NCBI GenBank assembly: GCA_934565775.1
Contig: CAKTIN010000053.1
Location: forward strand, 1-12,632
Length of the DNA stretch: 12,632 nt
Reading direction: 5' to 3'
Source: an uncultured Oscillospiraceae bacterium
GTDB lineage: Bacteria; Bacillota; Clostridia; Oscillospirales; Oscillospiraceae
Shown: positions 5,908-12,632 of the stretch, one piece after another
Position numbering within the stretch: the stretch's first letter is position 1
Layout of the letters: the number at the start of each line of letters is the position of its first letter
Program-made: the position numbers and the translations under genes
The notes under the pieces: model-generated
Databases searched by the model: none
Told to the model about the DNA's origin: nothing
Seen by the model: only the letters and a program-made list of their open reading frames with translations

Positions 5908-6495
5908 ATGGAACTGATTTTGGCCTCCCAATCTCCCCGGCGGCGGGAGCTGCTGGCGCAGATGGGCCTGCGCTTTACCGTCCATGCGGCGGATATTGAC
6001 GAAACCATGGATCCCGGCCTGCCCGCCGGGCAGGAGGTGGCCCGGGTGAGCCGGGCCAAGGCCCTGGCCATTGTCCGGGGACCGGAGGACGTGGTCATCG
6101 CGGCGGATACCGTGGTGGTCTGCCAGGGGAAGATCCTGGGCAAGCCTCACACCCCGGAGCGGGCAGTGGAGATGCTGGAGCTGCTCTCCGGCCGGGACCA
6201 TCAGGTCCTCACCGGCTGCACCGTGCTCCGGGGGGAGACGGTGCTGTCCCATCTGGAGACCACCCATCTGTATTTCCGCCCCCTGTCTGCGGAGGAGATC
6301 GCGGCCTATGTGGCCACGGGCGAGCCTCTGGATAAGGCCGGGGCCTACGGGATCCAGGGCCTGGGCGGCCTGTTCGTCCGGCGGCTGGAGGGGGATTATT
6401 ACAATGTCATGGGCCTGCCCCTGTGCGCTCTGACCGGCCTGCTGCGGCAGGTGGGCGTGCCCGTGCTGGGCACCTGTGAGGAGGTCCGGCCTTGA
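5908..6495 (+). CDS. maf: Maf family nucleoside triphosphate pyrophosphatase
   Basis: The 195-aa cytosolic protein belongs to the Maf/YceF/YhdE family, which hydrolyses non-canonical or canonical NTPs to NMP and pyrophosphate. Maf is linked to septum inhibition in B. subtilis. Motifs are the N-terminal LILASQSPRRRELL (residues 3-16), Lys51 in the KAL segment, AADTVV with Asp67, GKP at 78-80, and the C-terminal GAYGIQG and YYNVMGLP. The start at 5908 is chosen for AAAGGAGAT (5892-5900) and the family-typical N-terminus. The alternative ATG at 5878 overlaps the U32 stop but adds ten unlike residues. Its stop codon overlaps the TTG start of mreC (TTGA), so the two are translationally coupled. 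Maf beside mreCD is a known Firmicutes arrangement. YhdE-type (dTTP/UTP) is likelier than YceF-type, but this is not certain. Confidence 0.95.
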   Translation: MELILASQSPRRRELLAQMGLRFTVHAADIDETMDPGLPAGQEVARVSRAKALAIVRGPEDVVIAADTVVVCQGKILGKPHTPERAVEMLELLSGRDHQVLTGCTVLRGETVLSHLETTHLYFRPLSAEEIAAYVATGEPLDKAGAYGIQGLGGLFVRRLEGDYYNVMGLPLCALTGLLRQVGVPVLGTCEEVRP

Positions 6496-7325
6496 AGAAA
6501 TTTTGGAAGAAGGGGGCCCGGGTGGCCCTGGCTCTGGCCCTGGTGTTTGCCCTGGCCATTTCCCTTATGGGGGCCCTGGGGGCCAAGACGCCGGCGGTGG
6601 AGCGCCTGGTCCAGGGGATTCTGACCCCTCTGCGGGCGGGAGCCACCGCTCTGACCAACCAGGCCGAGCAGCTGTACAGCTATCTGTTCCGCTATGAGGC
6701 CCTCCAGGCGGAGAACGAGGCCCTGAAGGCCCGGATCGCGGACATGGAGTACGATGCCCGGACCGCAGACGCCTACCAGCGGGAGAACCAGCGGCTGAAG
6801 GAGCTGCTGGGGCTGACCAAGGAGCACGAGGACTACGACCTGGTCTCCGCCTATATCATCACCTGGGACTCCAACAACTGGAAGAGCTCCTTCACCATCA
6901 ACAAGGGCTCCGGCTCCGGCATTGAGGTGGGCATGGTGGCCATTACCGCCCGGGGCGAGGCCGTGGGCATGGTGACGGACGTGGGCAAGGGCTGGGCCAC
7001 GGTGACCACGGTGCTGGACTCCTCCCTGGAGATCAGCGCCCAGATCGCCTCCTCCGGCTATGCCGGCATGGTCCAGGGCGCCTATGTCACCGGCTCCGAG
7101 GGAATGCTCCGGATGAACTATCTGCCCACGGACGCGGTCATCCGGAATAACGACCAGGTGGTCACCTCCGGCTCCACCGTGTACCCCCGGGATCTGATCC
7201 TGGGCTATGTGGCCGACGCGGGCTTTGACGAGAGCGGCGTGGCGAAATACGCCATCCTCACCCCTGCGGCGGACTTTCAGAACATGGAGCAGGTGTTCAT
7301 CCTCACCAATTACGTCAATGAGTAA
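6492..7325 (+). CDS. mreC: Rod shape-determining protein MreC
   Basis: The 277-aa protein has the MreC layout. There is a short basic cytoplasmic tail (MKKFWKKGAR), one membrane helix at about residues 10-30, a coiled coil rich in Glu and Leu at about 55-108 (YEALQAENEALKA, QRENQRLKELLG), and an extracytoplasmic beta domain with NKGSGSGIEVGMVAI and NNDQVVTSGSTVYPRDLILG. MreC is a scaffold of the elongasome that contacts and activates PBP2. The start is a TTG at 6492, supported by AGGAGG at 6479-6484 with 7-nt spacing and by the basic N-terminus. It overlaps the maf stop codon. Upstream mreB, commonly found before mreC, is missing, as maf takes its place. mreD and mrdA follow directly. Confidence 0.95.
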   Translation: MKKFWKKGARVALALALVFALAISLMGALGAKTPAVERLVQGILTPLRAGATALTNQAEQLYSYLFRYEALQAENEALKARIADMEYDARTADAYQRENQRLKELLGLTKEHEDYDLVSAYIITWDSNNWKSSFTINKGSGSGIEVGMVAITARGEAVGMVTDVGKGWATVTTVLDSSLEISAQIASSGYAGMVQGAYVTGSEGMLRMNYLPTDAVIRNNDQVVTSGSTVYPRDLILGYVADAGFDESGVAKYAILTPAADFQNMEQVFILTNYVNE

Positions 7326-7336
7326 GGAGGCCCGCC

Positions 7337-7915
7337 TTGAAGCGCTTGTTTCATAACGACGCCGGGGAGAGTACCACCCTCCTGGGCAAGCTGTATCTGA
7401 CCCCCGGCCAGCGCAGCGCCATTTTGAAGTGGGCCCTGTACGGGCTGCTGACGCTGGCGGTGCTGGTGCTCCAGGACGTGATCTTCAGCCGCTTCTCCCT
7501 CCTGGGCGGGACGGTGTGCCTGACCCCCGGGGTGATCCTGCTCATCGGCCTCATGGAGGGGCCCAATGCCGGGGCGGTGTTTGCCCTGGCGGCGGGGACC
7601 TTCTGGGCCCTGTCCGGTCAGGCTCTGGGGAGCCTGTCTTTGCTGGTGCTGACGGTGGAGGTGGTGGTCCTGGGGGCCTTCCTGCTGGCCTATCTCCGCC
7701 GGAGCTGCTGGCCCCTGCTGGCCTGCTGCGGCCTGGGGCTGCTGGTGTATGAGCTGGCCCTGTTTCTGGCGGGGCTGTTCCTGTCCTATACCACGGCGAG
7801 CCGCTGGCTCAGCTTTCTAAGCACCGCCCTCACCGGCTGCCTGGGGTGCGGGGTGCTGTATCCTCTGGCGGCAGCCATCGCGAAGATCGGAGGTACCCCA
7901 TGGAACGAAAGATAA
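7337..7915 (+). CDS. mreD: Rod shape-determining protein MreD
   Basis: The 192-aa protein is strongly hydrophobic, with about five or six predicted membrane segments separated by short polar turns and a Cys-rich stretch near SCWPLLACCG. This matches MreD, the small polytopic membrane partner of MreC and PBP2 in cell elongation. MreD sequence is poorly conserved, so position between mreC and mrdA carries much of the assignment. An N-terminal polar extension of about 30 residues precedes the first helix, which is longer than I expect for the family. The start is TTG at 7337 with AAGGAGG (7324-7330) at 6 nt, almost identical to the mreC initiation region. The 3' end overlaps mrdA by 16 nt. Confidence 0.88.
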   Translation: MKRLFHNDAGESTTLLGKLYLTPGQRSAILKWALYGLLTLAVLVLQDVIFSRFSLLGGTVCLTPGVILLIGLMEGPNAGAVFALAAGTFWALSGQALGSLSLLVLTVEVVVLGAFLLAYLRRSCWPLLACCGLGLLVYELALFLAGLFLSYTTASRWLSFLSTALTGCLGCGVLYPLAAAIAKIGGTPWNER

Positions 7916-9978
7916 GGCGGCGCTGTACGGCGATCCTGCTGCTGTTTGCCATGATTATCGGCTTTTACAGCCTGAGAATGTACAGCATTCAGGTCCGGGA
8001 TGTGGACCCGAACGCCAGCCAGATCTCCACCTATACTACGGTGTCCCGGGTGAAGGCCACCCGGGGGGAGATTCTGGACCGGAACGGCAATGTGCTGGTG
8101 ACCAACCGGGCGTGCTACAACCTGGTGTTCAATAACTTCGTCCTGTTCTGCTCAGACAGCCCCAACGAATCCCTGCGGCGGCTGGTGGACCTGTGCGTGG
8201 AGCAGAACATCGACTATATCGAGCACTTCCCCGTCACCTTTGAGAAGCCCTACGAATACACCCTGGATCAGCTCTCCAGCGACTGGAAGAGCTACTTCCG
8301 GAAATTCCTGGATTACCAGGAGTGGGATTCGGATATGTCCGCCGCCCAGCTGATGAAGCAGCTGCGCTCCGCTTACCGCATCCCCAACACCTGGACGGAC
8401 CAGGAGGTCCGCCGGGTCATCGGCCTGCGCTATGAGCTGGACCTGCGCTCGGACCTGACCACCCTGCCCAGCTATACCCTGGTCAGCGACGTGTCCTCCG
8501 AGGCCCTGTCCGCCATTCTGGAGCTGAATATCCCCGGGCTCACCGTGGAGCCCTCCACGGTCCGGGAATACGCCACCAAGTACGCCGCCCATGTGCTGGG
8601 CGTGCTGGGCGATATGAACGGGGACCAGTGGGCAAAGTACAAGGAGCTGGATTACTCCATGGACGCCCAGGTGGGCCAGAGCGGCTTTGAGGCGGCCTTT
8701 GAATCCGAGCTCCACGGAGTGGACGGCACCAAGTACACCACCGTGGACGCCAACGGCAACGTGGTCAAGGAGTATTATAAGGTAGAGCCCCAGGCGGGGA
8801 AAAACGTGGAGACCACCATCGACCTGGAGCTGCAAATGGCCGGGGAGGACGCCCTGGAGAAGCTGATCCTGGACCTGCGGGAGAACGGCATCGGCAAGGA
8901 TAAGGACGGCATGGACGTAGAGGGCGGCGCGGTGGTGGCCATTGAGGTCAAGACCGGGAAGGTCCTGGTCTGCGCCAGCTACCCCACCTATGACCCCAGC
9001 GCTTATTTTGACGAGTATAATGACCTGCTGAAGCAGGATTTTGCCCCCCTGTATAACCGGGCCCTGATGGCCCCCTACGCCCCGGGCTCCGTGTTTAAGA
9101 TGGTGGTGGCCATCGCCGCGTGCAACTCCGGGAAGATGGACAATTACAGCCCCATTACGGACCTGGGCAAATACACCCGGTTCGAATCTCCCCAGCCCCA
9201 GTGCCTGCTGTATACCACCTCCAACGGCACCCAGACCCACGGCAAGATCAATATGATGCAGGCCCTGGCCGTGTCCTGCAACTACTATTTTTATGAAGCG
9301 GGCTGGCGCACCGGTATCACCGCCATTGACCAGGTGTCCAAGAATCTGGGTCTGGGAGAGGCCACCGGTGTGGAGCTGTATGAGGATACCGGCCGCCGGG
9401 CCAATCCCGAGACCAAGGCGGAGGTCTATAAGGACGACCCCGACCAGTCGGGCTGGTACGACGCCGACACGGTGCTCATGTCCATCGGCCAGTCGGAAAA
9501 CCGCTTCACCCCCATGCAGCTGGCGGTTTATGCCTCCGCTCTGGCCAACCGGGGGGTGCGGTATAAGGCCACCTTCCTGAACCGGATCATTTCCGCGGAC
9601 TACCAGAGTCTGGAGCAGGAGTCTCAGCCCCAGGTTATGAGCGTCTGCGAGATCAGCGACACCGCCTTTGAGGCCTACAACCGGGGAATGCGGATGTGCG
9701 TCACCGAGGGCTCCGTGCAGCCCTACCTGGGGGACTACCCCGTGGCGGTGTGCGCCAAGACCGGTACGGCCCAGCACGGCTCCACCGGCTCGGACAACAG
9801 CTCCTTTGTGTGCTATGCGCCCCAGGACGATCCGGAGATCGCCATTGCGGTATTCGTGGAGAAGGGCGCGCAGTCCGGCCAGCTGGGCAAGGTCGCCCGG
9901 GCCATTCTGGACGCCTATTTCAACCAGACCTCCATGAAAAACGAGACGGTGCCCCAGGAGAATACCCTGCTGCCGTAA
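7900..9978 (+). CDS. mrdA: Penicillin-binding protein 2, elongation-specific class B transpeptidase
   Basis: The 692-aa protein is a class B PBP that cross-links peptidoglycan during lateral growth. It has a basic N-terminus and one membrane anchor at about residues 10-27, a long dimerisation/pedestal domain (ATRGEILDRNGNVL near 50-63, HVLGVLGDMNG, GQSGFEAAFESEL), and a transpeptidase domain with all three active-site motifs: SVFK (catalytic Ser397), SCN (459-461) and KTG (620-622). No PASTA domains follow, which favours PBP2 over a PBP2x/SpoVD type. The ATG at 7900 has GGAGGT (7889-7894) and opens the 16-nt overlap with mreD. Longer in-frame starts lie inside mreD without a basic/TM rationale. 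The usual glycosyltransferase partner RodA is not encoded here. It is the last gene of the operon, as hairpins follow. Confidence 0.95.
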   Translation: MERKIRRRCTAILLLFAMIIGFYSLRMYSIQVRDVDPNASQISTYTTVSRVKATRGEILDRNGNVLVTNRACYNLVFNNFVLFCSDSPNESLRRLVDLCVEQNIDYIEHFPVTFEKPYEYTLDQLSSDWKSYFRKFLDYQEWDSDMSAAQLMKQLRSAYRIPNTWTDQEVRRVIGLRYELDLRSDLTTLPSYTLVSDVSSEALSAILELNIPGLTVEPSTVREYATKYAAHVLGVLGDMNGDQWAKYKELDYSMDAQVGQSGFEAAFESELHGVDGTKYTTVDANGNVVKEYYKVEPQAGKNVETTIDLELQMAGEDALEKLILDLRENGIGKDKDGMDVEGGAVVAIEVKTGKVLVCASYPTYDPSAYFDEYNDLLKQDFAPLYNRALMAPYAPGSVFKMVVAIAACNSGKMDNYSPITDLGKYTRFESPQPQCLLYTTSNGTQTHGKINMMQALAVSCNYYFYEAGWRTGITAIDQVSKNLGLGEATGVELYEDTGRRANPETKAEVYKDDPDQSGWYDADTVLMSIGQSENRFTPMQLAVYASALANRGVRYKATFLNRIISADYQSLEQESQPQVMSVCEISDTAFEAYNRGMRMCVTEGSVQPYLGDYPVAVCAKTGTAQHGSTGSDNSSFVCYAPQDDPEIAIAVFVEKGAQSGQLGKVARAILDAYFNQTSMKNETVPQENTLLP

Positions 9979-9997
9979 GCCGCCCGGGAAAAGGCGC

Positions 9998-10020
9998 CTC
10001 CGGGCGAGACTTGCCCGGAG
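9998..10020 (+). terminator. Hairpin after mrdA, possible transcript end
   Basis: CTCCGGGC (9998-10005) pairs perfectly with GCCCGGAG (10013-10020) around a 7-nt loop, 20 nt past the mrdA stop. The following sequence is AT-containing but not a T-run, so termination is uncertain. Confidence 0.45.
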
Positions 10021-10035
10021 TATCAAAGATTCGAA

Positions 10036-10060
10036 GGGGCCGCCCCGCCGGGGCGGCCCC
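10036..10060. terminator. GC-only 11-bp hairpin before the radical SAM gene
   Basis: GGGGCCGCCCC (10036-10046) pairs with GGGGCGGCCCC (10050-10060) around a GCC loop. It is very stable but lacks a T-tract, and lies 23 nt before the next start codon. It may pause or end transcription, or set relative expression between mrdA and the radical SAM gene by protecting the mRNA. Confidence 0.5.
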
Positions 10061-10082
10061 CCTGTATAGAAAGGACATTGTC

Positions 10083-10973
10083 ATGGATGACGCTCTTTGC
10101 CGCCTCTGCCCCCGGATGTGCGCCGTGGACCGCGCCGCCGGGGCTTTGGGCTACTGCCGCCAGGGGCGGCTCAAGGTGGCCCGGGCCATGCTGCACAAAT
10201 GGGAAGAGCCGGTGATCTCCGGCCGGGGCGGCAGCGGCGCGGTATTTTTCTCCGGCTGCACCCTGGGCTGCCGGTATTGCCAGAACGAGCCCATCAGCCA
10301 CGGCGGCCTGGGGGTTTCTCTTTCCGTGGAGACCCTGCGCCGGGTGTTCTGGGACCTAGTGGAGCAGGGGGCGGAGAACATCGACCTTATCACCCCCACC
10401 CAATTTCTCCCGGAGATTCTCCCGGCTCTGGAGCCGAAGCTGCCGGTGCCCGTGTGCTTCAACTCCGGGGGCTATGAGCGGGTGGAGACCGTCCGCACCC
10501 TGGCGGGGAAGGTGGATGTATACCTGCCGGACCTGAAATACCTGGACCCGGACCTGTCCGCCCGGCTCTCCGGGGCCCGGGACTACCCCCAGGCGGCCAC
10601 CGCCGCCATCCGGGCCATGGCGGAGCAGGCGGGGCCCCCGGTGATCGAGGACGGCCTGCTCAAGCGGGGGGTGCTGATCCGCCATCTGATCCTCCCCGGG
10701 CAGGTGGAAAATTCCCTGAAGGTTCTGGATTGGATCGGCAGCACCTTCGCCCCGGGGCAGGTGCTGGTGTCGCTTATGCGGCAGTATACCCCCATGCCCG
10801 CCGTGGCGGACCTGCCGCCGCTGAACCGGACGGTGACGGACAAGGAGTATCAGGCGGTGCTCAGCTGGATGTATCTCAATGAGCTGGAGGGCTTTGTGCA
10901 GGAGGCGGACGCCGCCGGAGCGGACTGCATCCCGGATTTCACCGGCTGGACCCCGCCCTCCGAGAAGGAATAG
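10083..10973 (+). CDS. Radical SAM protein, PflX/COG1313-like (pyruvate formate-lyase activase-related)
   Basis: The 296-aa protein carries the radical SAM cluster motif C-x3-C-x2-C at Cys59, Cys63 and Cys66 (GCTLGCRYCQ), which binds a [4Fe-4S] cluster and S-adenosylmethionine. An N-terminal Cys set (Cys6, Cys9, Cys13, Cys25 in CRLCPRMC and GYC) matches the extra N-terminal motif I recall for the uncharacterised PflX group. SGGYERVETV and DVYLPDLKYLDP are the strand segments expected in activase-like barrels. The start at 10083 has AAAGGA at 10070-10075, 7 nt upstream. An upstream in-frame ORF extension lies inside mrdA and is rejected. No glycyl radical enzyme or other recognisable substrate gene is adjacent, so the target is unknown. 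It may be co-transcribed with mrdA or separated by the hairpins. No promoter with a good -35 was found. Confidence 0.87.
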   Translation: MDDALCRLCPRMCAVDRAAGALGYCRQGRLKVARAMLHKWEEPVISGRGGSGAVFFSGCTLGCRYCQNEPISHGGLGVSLSVETLRRVFWDLVEQGAENIDLITPTQFLPEILPALEPKLPVPVCFNSGGYERVETVRTLAGKVDVYLPDLKYLDPDLSARLSGARDYPQAATAAIRAMAEQAGPPVIEDGLLKRGVLIRHLILPGQVENSLKVLDWIGSTFAPGQVLVSLMRQYTPMPAVADLPPLNRTVTDKEYQAVLSWMYLNELEGFVQEADAAGADCIPDFTGWTPPSEKE

Positions 10974-11006
10974 CAGCTTTTGCATAGAAGCGGGCAAGAA
11001 TTGCTC

Positions 11007-11035
11007 TTTTCATGGCACACCGCCCCTGGTATAAT
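11007..11035 (+). promoter_or_regulatory. Promoter of the peptide-binding lipoprotein gene (extended -10)
   Basis: TTTTCA (11007-11012) and TATAAT (11030-11035) are spaced by 17 nt, with TG at 11027-11028 giving an extended TGGTATAAT -10. The start codon at 11065 lies 30 nt downstream, with AAGGAGG at 11050-11056. This gives the binding-protein gene its own transcription unit. Confidence 0.8.
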
Positions 11036-11064
11036 AGGGATAACTCAAAAAGGAGGGTTCCCCT

Positions 11065-12632
11065 ATGAAAAAGATCCTTTCTGCTTTGCTTGCAGCGATC
11101 CTGGTTCTGAGTCTGGCCGCCTGCGGCGGCAAGAGCGGCGCAACGGAAGCGCCCACCGCCGGCGCGGAGGATAAGGTCCTGCGCGTGGCCTCTACCGGCG
11201 ACATGGCCACCATGGACGTGGCCCAGACCACGGACGACTACTTCGTCCCCCAGAATATTTTTGACCGCCTGTTTGAGATTCAGGTGCAGGCCGACGGCTC
11301 CACGGAGATCGTGGGCTCCCTTTGCACGGAGCACAGCGTCACCGACGACGGCCTGAGCTATACCTTCAAGCTTCGCCAGGGGGTGAAGTTCACCAACGGC
11401 AATCCCCTGACTGCCGGCGATGTGAAGTACACCTTTGTCCGGCTGCTGACCGCCGGCGGCGTAAACGACGACATTCCTCTGGAGGTCGCCGGGGCCGAGG
11501 CCCTGCAAAAGGGCGAGGCGGAGGACCTGAGCGGCATCAATGTGGTGAATGATTACGAGCTCACCGTGACCCTGAGCGCCCCCAACGCGGGCTTCCTGGC
11601 GGAGCTGACGGCTCCGGCCATGTCCATCGTGGACGAGGAGACCTGCAAGTCCGTCCAGAATTTTGGCATGGAGCCCGCCGATACCATCGGCTCCGGCCCC
11701 TACATCATCACCGAGTGGGTGGCCAACGACCACTATACCCTGGTCCGGAACGAGGACTACTGGGGCGAGAAGCCCGACGTGAAAAAGGTCATTATGAAGA
11801 TCGTCCCCGACGCCAATACCCAGAACCTCATGTTCCAGAACGGGGAGCTGGATATTCTGGACCTGGACAATCTGGACGCCTCCGTGGTTACGGGGACCTA
11901 TAAGACCACCTACAAGGACCGGCTGGTGTCCGGCCGCCGGGTGGGCGTGACCTACCTGGCCATGAACGAGAACAACCGGTACCTCAGCGATAAGAACGTG
12001 CGCAAGGCGGTGCAGTTGGCTGTGAACCGTCAGAAGATCCTGGACGACCTGTACGGCGGGGACGGGATTCTGGAGAACGGCATCATCGCCACCGGCGTCT
12101 GGGGCCACAATGAGGACCTGCCGGAGATCGTCTATGATCCCGGCTCTGCCAAGGCTCTGCTGGCCGAGGCCGGCTATGCCGAGGGGGAGATCACCTTTGA
12201 GCTGGCTCTGAGCTCCGACGGCGGCACGGTGTACCAGATGGTCTACCAGCAGATCCAGCAGGATCTGGCTGCCGTGGGCATCAGCGCCACCATCAAGAGC
12301 TATGACGAGTCCGCCTGGCTGGAGCTGCGCAAGAGCGGCGAGATGGACGCCTTCGTAGCCACCTGGACCATGGATTATAACGATCCGGCCAACATTATGG
12401 CCACCTTCTTCGGCAGCGCCGCCAAGACCAAGGGCCGCTCCCTGAACTACAGCGACGAGGCCGTGATGGACCGGGTCGCCGCCGCCTCCGCCATTGTGGA
12501 CGATGAGGCGCGCCGGAAGGAATACCAGGACCTGGAGTACAAGATCGTTGTGGAGGACGCCGCCTGGGTGCCCATGTACGAGCGGACCCATCTGTTCGCC
12601 CTGGGCGAAAACGTGGCCTCCTTCATCCCCCA
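11065..12632 (+). CDS. ABC transporter substrate-binding lipoprotein, family 5 (oligopeptide/dipeptide type), 3' truncated by the window
   Basis: The frame stays open from 11065 to the window end, giving 522 residues without a stop. The first 20 residues form a lipoprotein signal peptide (basic MKK, hydrophobic core, lipobox LAAC with Cys20), so the mature protein is anchored on the outer face of the membrane. A short Gly/Ala/Thr linker precedes a SBP_bac_5 domain, recognisable from YTFKLRQGVKFTNGNPLTAGDVKYTF, GSGPYIITEWV, LVRNEDYWGEKP, and VRKAVQLAVNRQKIL. The usual family length is 500-550 aa, so only the C-terminal end is missing. Such proteins deliver oligopeptides, dipeptides, nickel or sugars to an ABC importer. 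The ligand cannot be read from the sequence. Permease and ATPase genes would be expected beyond the window. Confidence 0.92.
   Translation, partial: MKKILSALLAAILVLSLAACGGKSGATEAPTAGAEDKVLRVASTGDMATMDVAQTTDDYFVPQNIFDRLFEIQVQADGSTEIVGSLCTEHSVTDDGLSYTFKLRQGVKFTNGNPLTAGDVKYTFVRLLTAGGVNDDIPLEVAGAEALQKGEAEDLSGINVVNDYELTVTLSAPNAGFLAELTAPAMSIVDEETCKSVQNFGMEPADTIGSGPYIITEWVANDHYTLVRNEDYWGEKPDVKKVIMKIVPDANTQNLMFQNGELDILDLDNLDASVVTGTYKTTYKDRLVSGRRVGVTYLAMNENNRYLSDKNVRKAVQLAVNRQKILDDLYGGDGILENGIIATGVWGHNEDLPEIVYDPGSAKALLAEAGYAEGEITFELALSSDGGTVYQMVYQQIQQDLAAVGISATIKSYDESAWLELRKSGEMDAFVATWTMDYNDPANIMATFFGSAAKTKGRSLNYSDEAVMDRVAAASAIVDDEARRKEYQDLEYKIVVEDAAWVPMYERTHLFALGENVASFIP

Noticed and set aside
8152..10026. 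624-codon antisense frame opposite mrdA
   Set aside because: The translation is low-complexity Gly/His/Leu-rich with no family match, while the sense strand encodes an intact PBP2 with all motifs.
10939..12591. 550-codon antisense frame opposite the peptide-binding protein
   Set aside because: The sense strand has a signal peptide, lipobox, promoter and ribosome binding site, while the antisense frame has none.

Overview
This window reads as a chromosomal housekeeping segment from a GC-rich Gram-positive anaerobe. The best guess is a class Clostridia, Oscillospirales-like genome (Flavonifractor/Oscillibacter type). The grounds are strong AGGAGG ribosome binding sites, sigma-A promoters with TGn-extended -10 boxes, TTG starts, a GC-rich coding sequence, and Firmicutes-type gene content (ROK glucokinase, short Pgi, two-barrel U32 protein, MreC/MreD/PBP2, COG1313-type radical SAM protein). 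The taxon is inferred, not proven.

Layout: 1-268 has no gene but carries three strong, closely packed inverted repeats just downstream of a minus-strand ROK glucokinase (269-1216). A 183-nt divergent intergenic region separates it from pgi (1400-2707), so the first two steps of glucose catabolism are back to back. A small P-loop protein of unknown function (2812-3219) follows, with its own promoter and a clear Rho-independent terminator. The 580-nt gap 3220-3799 carries a cluster of DnaA-box-like nonamers, including two perfect TTATCCACA copies, and then the extended -10 promoter of a long operon.

That operon is U32 family protein (3800-5881), maf (5908-6495), mreC (6492-7325), mreD (7337-7915) and mrdA/PBP2 (7900-9978). 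The genes overlap or nearly touch, and the operon joins an RNA-modification-type enzyme, a nucleotide pyrophosphatase and the cell-elongation machinery. mreB and rodA are absent. After two GC-rich hairpins come a COG1313/PflX-like radical SAM protein (10083-10973) and, from its own promoter, the start of a family 5 oligopeptide-binding lipoprotein (11065 to the window end, truncated).

No CRISPR, prophage, insertion sequence, toxin-antitoxin or defence system was seen. The observation most worth following is the DnaA-box cluster away from dnaA and directly upstream of the elongation operon. It could be a titration site, a replication-linked regulatory region, or less likely an origin. Next come the palindrome array at 111-252, the orphan small P-loop protein, and the matching SD-TTG-AAG initiation regions of mreC and mreD.
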